A DNA stretch of 33,069 bases from DAOUBA01 sp034432855 (GTDB taxonomy: Bacteria; Chloroflexota; Anaerolineae; B4-G1), in the NCBI GenBank assembly GCA_034432855.1, contig DAOUBA010000034.1, positions 1-33,069 of the forward strand, in the 5' to 3' direction. The notes beneath the pieces were generated by a model. It was not told where the DNA came from. It did not search any database and saw only the letters and a program-made list of their open reading frames with translations. Below, piece after piece: positions 29,992 through 33,069 of this stretch. A program made the position numbers and the translations under genes. Numbering within the stretch: position 1 is the first letter of the stretch; every line of letters starts with the position of its first letter.

Positions 29992-32247
29992 CTATACAAC
30001 CTCCAGTTGCACCGTCTCTACGTGCGCCGAACTACTGCCCACCATAATATCAAAGACGCCCGGCTCCACGACCCACTCCATATTCTCATCGAGAAACGCC
30101 AGTGCCTCTGGCGGCAGTTCGAACTCGACCGTGCGGGTTTCGCCGGGCTGCAGGGTGATGCGCCGAAAACCGCGCAACTCTTTGACCGGCCGGGTCAGCG
30201 AACTGACTTGGTCGCGCACGTATACCTGCACCACTTCGTCGCCGGCGCGGTCGCCGGTATTGGTCACCTCCACGCTCACGATGGCCGTGCCGCCGACGCC
30301 GATACGCGGCGACGCCAGGCGCAGGTTGTCATAGCGGAAGGCAGTGTAACTGAGGCCGTACCCAAAGGGGAAAAGCGGCTCGGCGCTGGTGAACAGGTAG
30401 CCGCGTTTGGCCGAGGGCTTCTGGTAGTAGTATGCCGGCAATTGCCCCACCGAGCGCGGGAAGGTGATCGGCAACTTGCCGCCCGGGTTGACATCGCCGA
30501 AGAGCACGTCGGCCACCGCCGCGCCGGTCTCCTGCCCCAGGTACCAGCCCTCCAGAATAGCCGGGACGTGTGCGACGGCATCATTGATCGAAAGCGGCCG
30601 CCCGTTGATGAGCAGGACGATTGTCGGCTTGCCGGTCCTGACGATGGCCCGGATCAACTCGTCCTGTCGCCCCGGCAGATCGAGGCTGTCGCGGTCGCCC
30701 AGGTGGGTGGGAGACCAGCCTTCGCGGCAGGTGCTCTCATTCTCGCCGACGACCACCAGCGCCACATCTGCCTTTTGCGCCACGCGGACGGCTTCGGCGA
30801 TACGCGCTTCATCTTCCACCGGGTCGCCGGGTATCACGGCATCCTCATACCACGCTGCCCAGCCCTGGACGCCCTCGGTAATGCGACAGCCCTCGGCATA
30901 GAGCACCTCCATGCGCCCGCCTACCTTCTGGCGGATGCCCTCCAGCACGCTGAGGCCACAGCCGGGGTCGGCGCTATAGCCGCCCAGGTGCAGGTCCGCA
31001 GCGTTGGGGCCGATGACGGCAATCGTGCGCAGGTTCGCCACATCCAGCGGCAACAGATTGCCCTCGTTCTTGAGGAGGACGATGGCCTTGTGCGCCGCCT
31101 CCAGCGCCAGTTGCCGGTGCGCCGTGCAGTTGGTGAGCTGCTCGGCCTCGTCCGGGTCCACATACGGGTCCTCGAACAATCCGAGGGCAAACTTGGCCGC
31201 CAGAACCCGGGCCACCGCTGCATCGAGCGCCGCCTCCGTGACGCGCTGCTCGCGCACTTCCTGCACCAGTTCGGCGAAACATATCCCCAGTTCCAGATCT
31301 ATCCCTGCCTGCAACGCCTTGCGCGCGGCCTCGGCATAGGTCTCTGCCACGTGGTGCAACCGCACCAGGTCGTTCACTCCCTGCCCGTCTGAGATGACGA
31401 TGCCCCGGAAACCCCACTCGCGGCGCAAGATGTCACGCAGCAACCAGCGGTTGATGTGTGCAGGGATGCCGTTGACCTCGTTGTACGAAGCCATCACGCA
31501 CGCCACGCCCGCTTCCTGTACAGCGGCCTGGAAGGGGCGCAGGAATTGCTCGCGGATTACCCGTTCGGCATAGTTGCCGGGCGCGACGTTGGTGCCGCCT
31601 TCGGGCTGACCGTGCACGGCAAAGTGCTTGGCCGTGGCGAGAACGTGCCAGCGGTCTATGGCCGGGCCGCGCCCCTGCAACCCGCGCACGGCCGCCACAC
31701 CCAGCACTGCCGCCAGATAAGGATCTTCGCCGTAGGTCTCTTCGGTGCGCCCCCAGCGTGGGTCGCGCGCCAGGTCCAATACCGGCGTGAGGGCCAGGTG
31801 CGTGCCGCGGACGCGCATCTCCGCCGCGGCGACTGCCAGCACGTTCTCCACCAGGCCAGGGTCCCATGTACTCGCCAATGCGATGGCCTGAGGGAAACTG
31901 GTACTGCCGGGTGCCATAAAGCCGTGCAGCGCCTCGCCGATGCTCAATGCCGGAATGCCCAGGCGGGTCTCTTCGCGCAGAAAGCGCTGCAACGTGTTCA
32001 TAAACTCGGCCGCCCGGCGGGGCGACCGATTGCGGGTGCCGCCGACATAGGCCACGCCGTGCGGACAGTTGCGGCGCGCGGCCTCGACCGAGAACCCGCC
32101 CTGCTCATCTTCGAGCGCCATCGGCGCTCCCGGCCCATGCAACTGGGCCACTTTCTCCTCCAGCGTCATGCGCGCGATCAGGTCGGCCACCCGCTCGGCG
32201 ATGGCACGGCCCGGATCACGGTAGATGGGTGTCTCGCAAGTCTGCAT
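29992..32247 (-). CDS. Glycoside hydrolase family 3 (beta-glucosidase/xylosidase type)
   Basis: Encodes 751 aa; ATG 32247 follows GGGAGGT with a good spacer. The TIM-barrel domain begins near residue 15 (RVADLIARMTLEEKVAQLHG). It includes the substrate-binding KHF...H element (ATAKHFAVHG) and the nucleophile aspartate in GIVISDGQGV (near residue 287). The second domain follows (AIVLLKNEGNLLPL, IAVIGPNA, VALVVVGENE). A fibronectin III-like C-terminal domain ends the protein (GDRAGDEVVQVYV, FDIMVGSSSA). No signal peptide is visible, so it probably acts in the cytoplasm on imported oligosaccharides. The exact sugar specificity cannot be read. It is convergent with the ECF operon, 47 bp downstream of the HEAT gene, perhaps cotranscribed. 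Confidence 0.92.
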   Translation of the reverse strand: MQTCETPIYRDPGRAIAERVADLIARMTLEEKVAQLHGPGAPMALEDEQGGFSVEAARRNCPHGVAYVGGTRNRSPRRAAEFMNTLQRFLREETRLGIPALSIGEALHGFMAPGSTSFPQAIALASTWDPGLVENVLAVAAAEMRVRGTHLALTPVLDLARDPRWGRTEETYGEDPYLAAVLGVAAVRGLQGRGPAIDRWHVLATAKHFAVHGQPEGGTNVAPGNYAERVIREQFLRPFQAAVQEAGVACVMASYNEVNGIPAHINRWLLRDILRREWGFRGIVISDGQGVNDLVRLHHVAETYAEAARKALQAGIDLELGICFAELVQEVREQRVTEAALDAAVARVLAAKFALGLFEDPYVDPDEAEQLTNCTAHRQLALEAAHKAIVLLKNEGNLLPLDVANLRTIAVIGPNAADLHLGGYSADPGCGLSVLEGIRQKVGGRMEVLYAEGCRITEGVQGWAAWYEDAVIPGDPVEDEARIAEAVRVAQKADVALVVVGENESTCREGWSPTHLGDRDSLDLPGRQDELIRAIVRTGKPTIVLLINGRPLSINDAVAHVPAILEGWYLGQETGAAVADVLFGDVNPGGKLPITFPRSVGQLPAYYYQKPSAKRGYLFTSAEPLFPFGYGLSYTAFRYDNLRLASPRIGVGGTAIVSVEVTNTGDRAGDEVVQVYVRDQVSSLTRPVKELRGFRRITLQPGETRTVEFELPPEALAFLDENMEWVVEPGVFDIMVGSSSAHVETVQLEVV

Positions 32248-32294
32248 GGTCTTACCTCCCGATGCATTGTCGCGGAAAGTGTCGCGTGCCCATT

Positions 32295-33069
32295 TTACTT
32301 CCGCACCCGCTCCGCGGCCCAGGCCAGCAGGCCGCCGGCCGCGGCGACAATGAAGACCAGGAGCAGGAGAAGGGGAATCGGCTGCCCCTGGAAGCGGGCA
32401 GCGATGAACTCCTCCAGCGGCTTGCGGAGGCCGGAGAGGAGGACGGCAACCAGCCCGCCCAGGCCCAGGAGCGCGCCCCCCAGCGCCCCCCGTGCCGCCC
32501 ACCGCAGAGCCGGAGGCCAGGCCCGTGCTTCCAGCCCCTCCGGCCCCCGCTCCATCGCCTCCAGGCGCTCCAAGCGGAGGAGGAGGAGTTCCATGGCCTC
32601 GCGGGCCTTATCGTTCCAGATCCCTTTCACCCGCTGCGCCCATAACCGGAGGCGGACGATTTCCGCGCGGCGCTCGCCGGGGTTTTGCGGTACGGGAAGC
32701 CCCCGAAGGATTTTCCCCAGCGCCCACGCCGCCGCCCGGCGCACATCCGCACCCTCATCCCGCAGCGCCGTTAGCAGGCCGTCTACGGCCTGCGGGTCGC
32801 CGATTTCCCCCAGCGCCTCCGCCGCCGTCCAGCGCACATCTACGCTCTCATCCCGCAGCGCCGCCAGCAGGCCGTCCACCGCCCGCGGGTCGCCGATCCT
32901 CCCCAGTGCTCCTGCCGCCGTCCAGCGCACCCAAAAACTCTCATCCTGCAGCGCTGCCAGCAGACTGTCTACGGCCCGGGGGTCGCCGATCGCCCCCAGC
33001 GCCCAAGCCGCCGCCCGGCGCACATCCCCATCCTCATCCTGCAGCGCTGCCAGCAGACTGTCTACGGCC
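32295..33069 (-). CDS. HEAT-repeat protein with C-terminal membrane anchor (5' end outside window)
   Basis: The last 257 residues of a larger protein. Residues up to about 125 of the visible part consist of HEAT/PBS-lyase repeats of exactly 31 aa (93 bp), each reading roughly A.GALG.IGDPRAVDGLLAAL with DES or DEG turns. They are nearly identical at DNA level. A charged helical stretch (LERLEAMERGPEGLEARAW) follows, then two hydrophobic segments (ALGGALLGLGGLVAVLL and PLLLLLVFIVAAAGGLLAW) and a basic end, so the protein is membrane bound. HEAT arrays are protein-interaction scaffolds; the partner is unknown. Stop at 32297-32295. Confidence 0.85.
   Translation of the reverse strand, partial: AVDSLLAALQDEDGDVRRAAAWALGAIGDPRAVDSLLAALQDESFWVRWTAAGALGRIGDPRAVDGLLAALRDESVDVRWTAAEALGEIGDPQAVDGLLTALRDEGADVRRAAAWALGKILRGLPVPQNPGERRAEIVRLRLWAQRVKGIWNDKAREAMELLLLRLERLEAMERGPEGLEARAWPPALRWAARGALGGALLGLGGLVAVLLSGLRKPLEEFIAARFQGQPIPLLLLLVFIVAAAGGLLAWAAERVRK
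32763..33069. repeat. 93-bp tandem repeats in the HEAT gene
   Basis: The CAGCGCYGYYAGCAG-type unit start recurs at 32763, 32856, 32949 and 33042, exactly 93 bp apart. High similarity between units suggests recent duplication and possible copy-number variation. Confidence 0.9.

Noticed and set aside
29917..31392. Long open frame of 491 codons on the plus strand
   Set aside because: It is antisense to the well-supported GH3 gene, has no family resemblance and mirrors its GC-rich codons.

Overview
The window is GC-rich bacterial DNA. The gene content (bactofilin, a DUF4446 protein, a DUF2723-type membrane glycosyltransferase, Gram-positive-style lipoproteins, a solo ECF transporter operon with a fused double ATPase, and Rhs proteins ending in varied tips) best fits a Chloroflexota bacterium, probably Anaerolineae-like. 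This is inferred from gene families; no rRNA or other decisive marker is present.

Left end, 1-6.9 kb, is an accessory region. It holds the right end of one IS1634-family element, a complete second copy in the same orientation at 4372-6202, and between them, on the minus strand, an array of displaced Rhs tips. Two Rhs fragments share a gap-free 257-bp core stretch and then diverge completely. One tip is a LytM/M23 metallopeptidase with all expected zinc and catalytic histidines, followed 22 bp later by a beta-propeller lipoprotein. The other tip is of unknown type and is followed by a membrane protein with a PH-like domain. Both pairs look like toxin/immunity modules, but neither fragment keeps its Rhs N-terminus. 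Past the IS lie an AbrB-type antitoxin with a near-consensus promoter, a truncated PIN toxin, and a 32-codon remnant of a nucleotidyltransferase.

Middle, 6.9-19.9 kb, contains asnS, a Gfo/Idh/MocA oxidoreductase, a strongly structured 120-nt leader before a 54-aa basic protein, and a thiamine operon (promoter, TPP riboswitch, terminator, thiN, thiB, thiP, thiQ). Next come an unrecognised 472-aa protein, a DUF2723-type membrane protein, a DUF4446 protein and a bactofilin.

Right part, 19.9-33.1 kb, contains a GT2 glycosyltransferase, a phospholipase C-like gene broken by an amber codon, galE, a GT4 glycosyltransferase, a cNMP-domain/double-bPH membrane protein, def, an ECF transporter operon (fused A-A', S, T) of unknown substrate, a convergent GH3 glycosidase, and the 3' part of a membrane-anchored HEAT-repeat protein.

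The most unusual feature runs across the whole window. Short degenerate repeats with a period near 7 bp, often arranged as inverted arms, occur between genes and also in frame inside coding sequences (thiQ, the DUF2723 gene, the GT4 gene, both Rhs copies). They resemble the heptanucleotide STRR repeats known from cyanobacteria. A second repeat family, long C/T-rich hairpins, occurs three times beside transporter genes.
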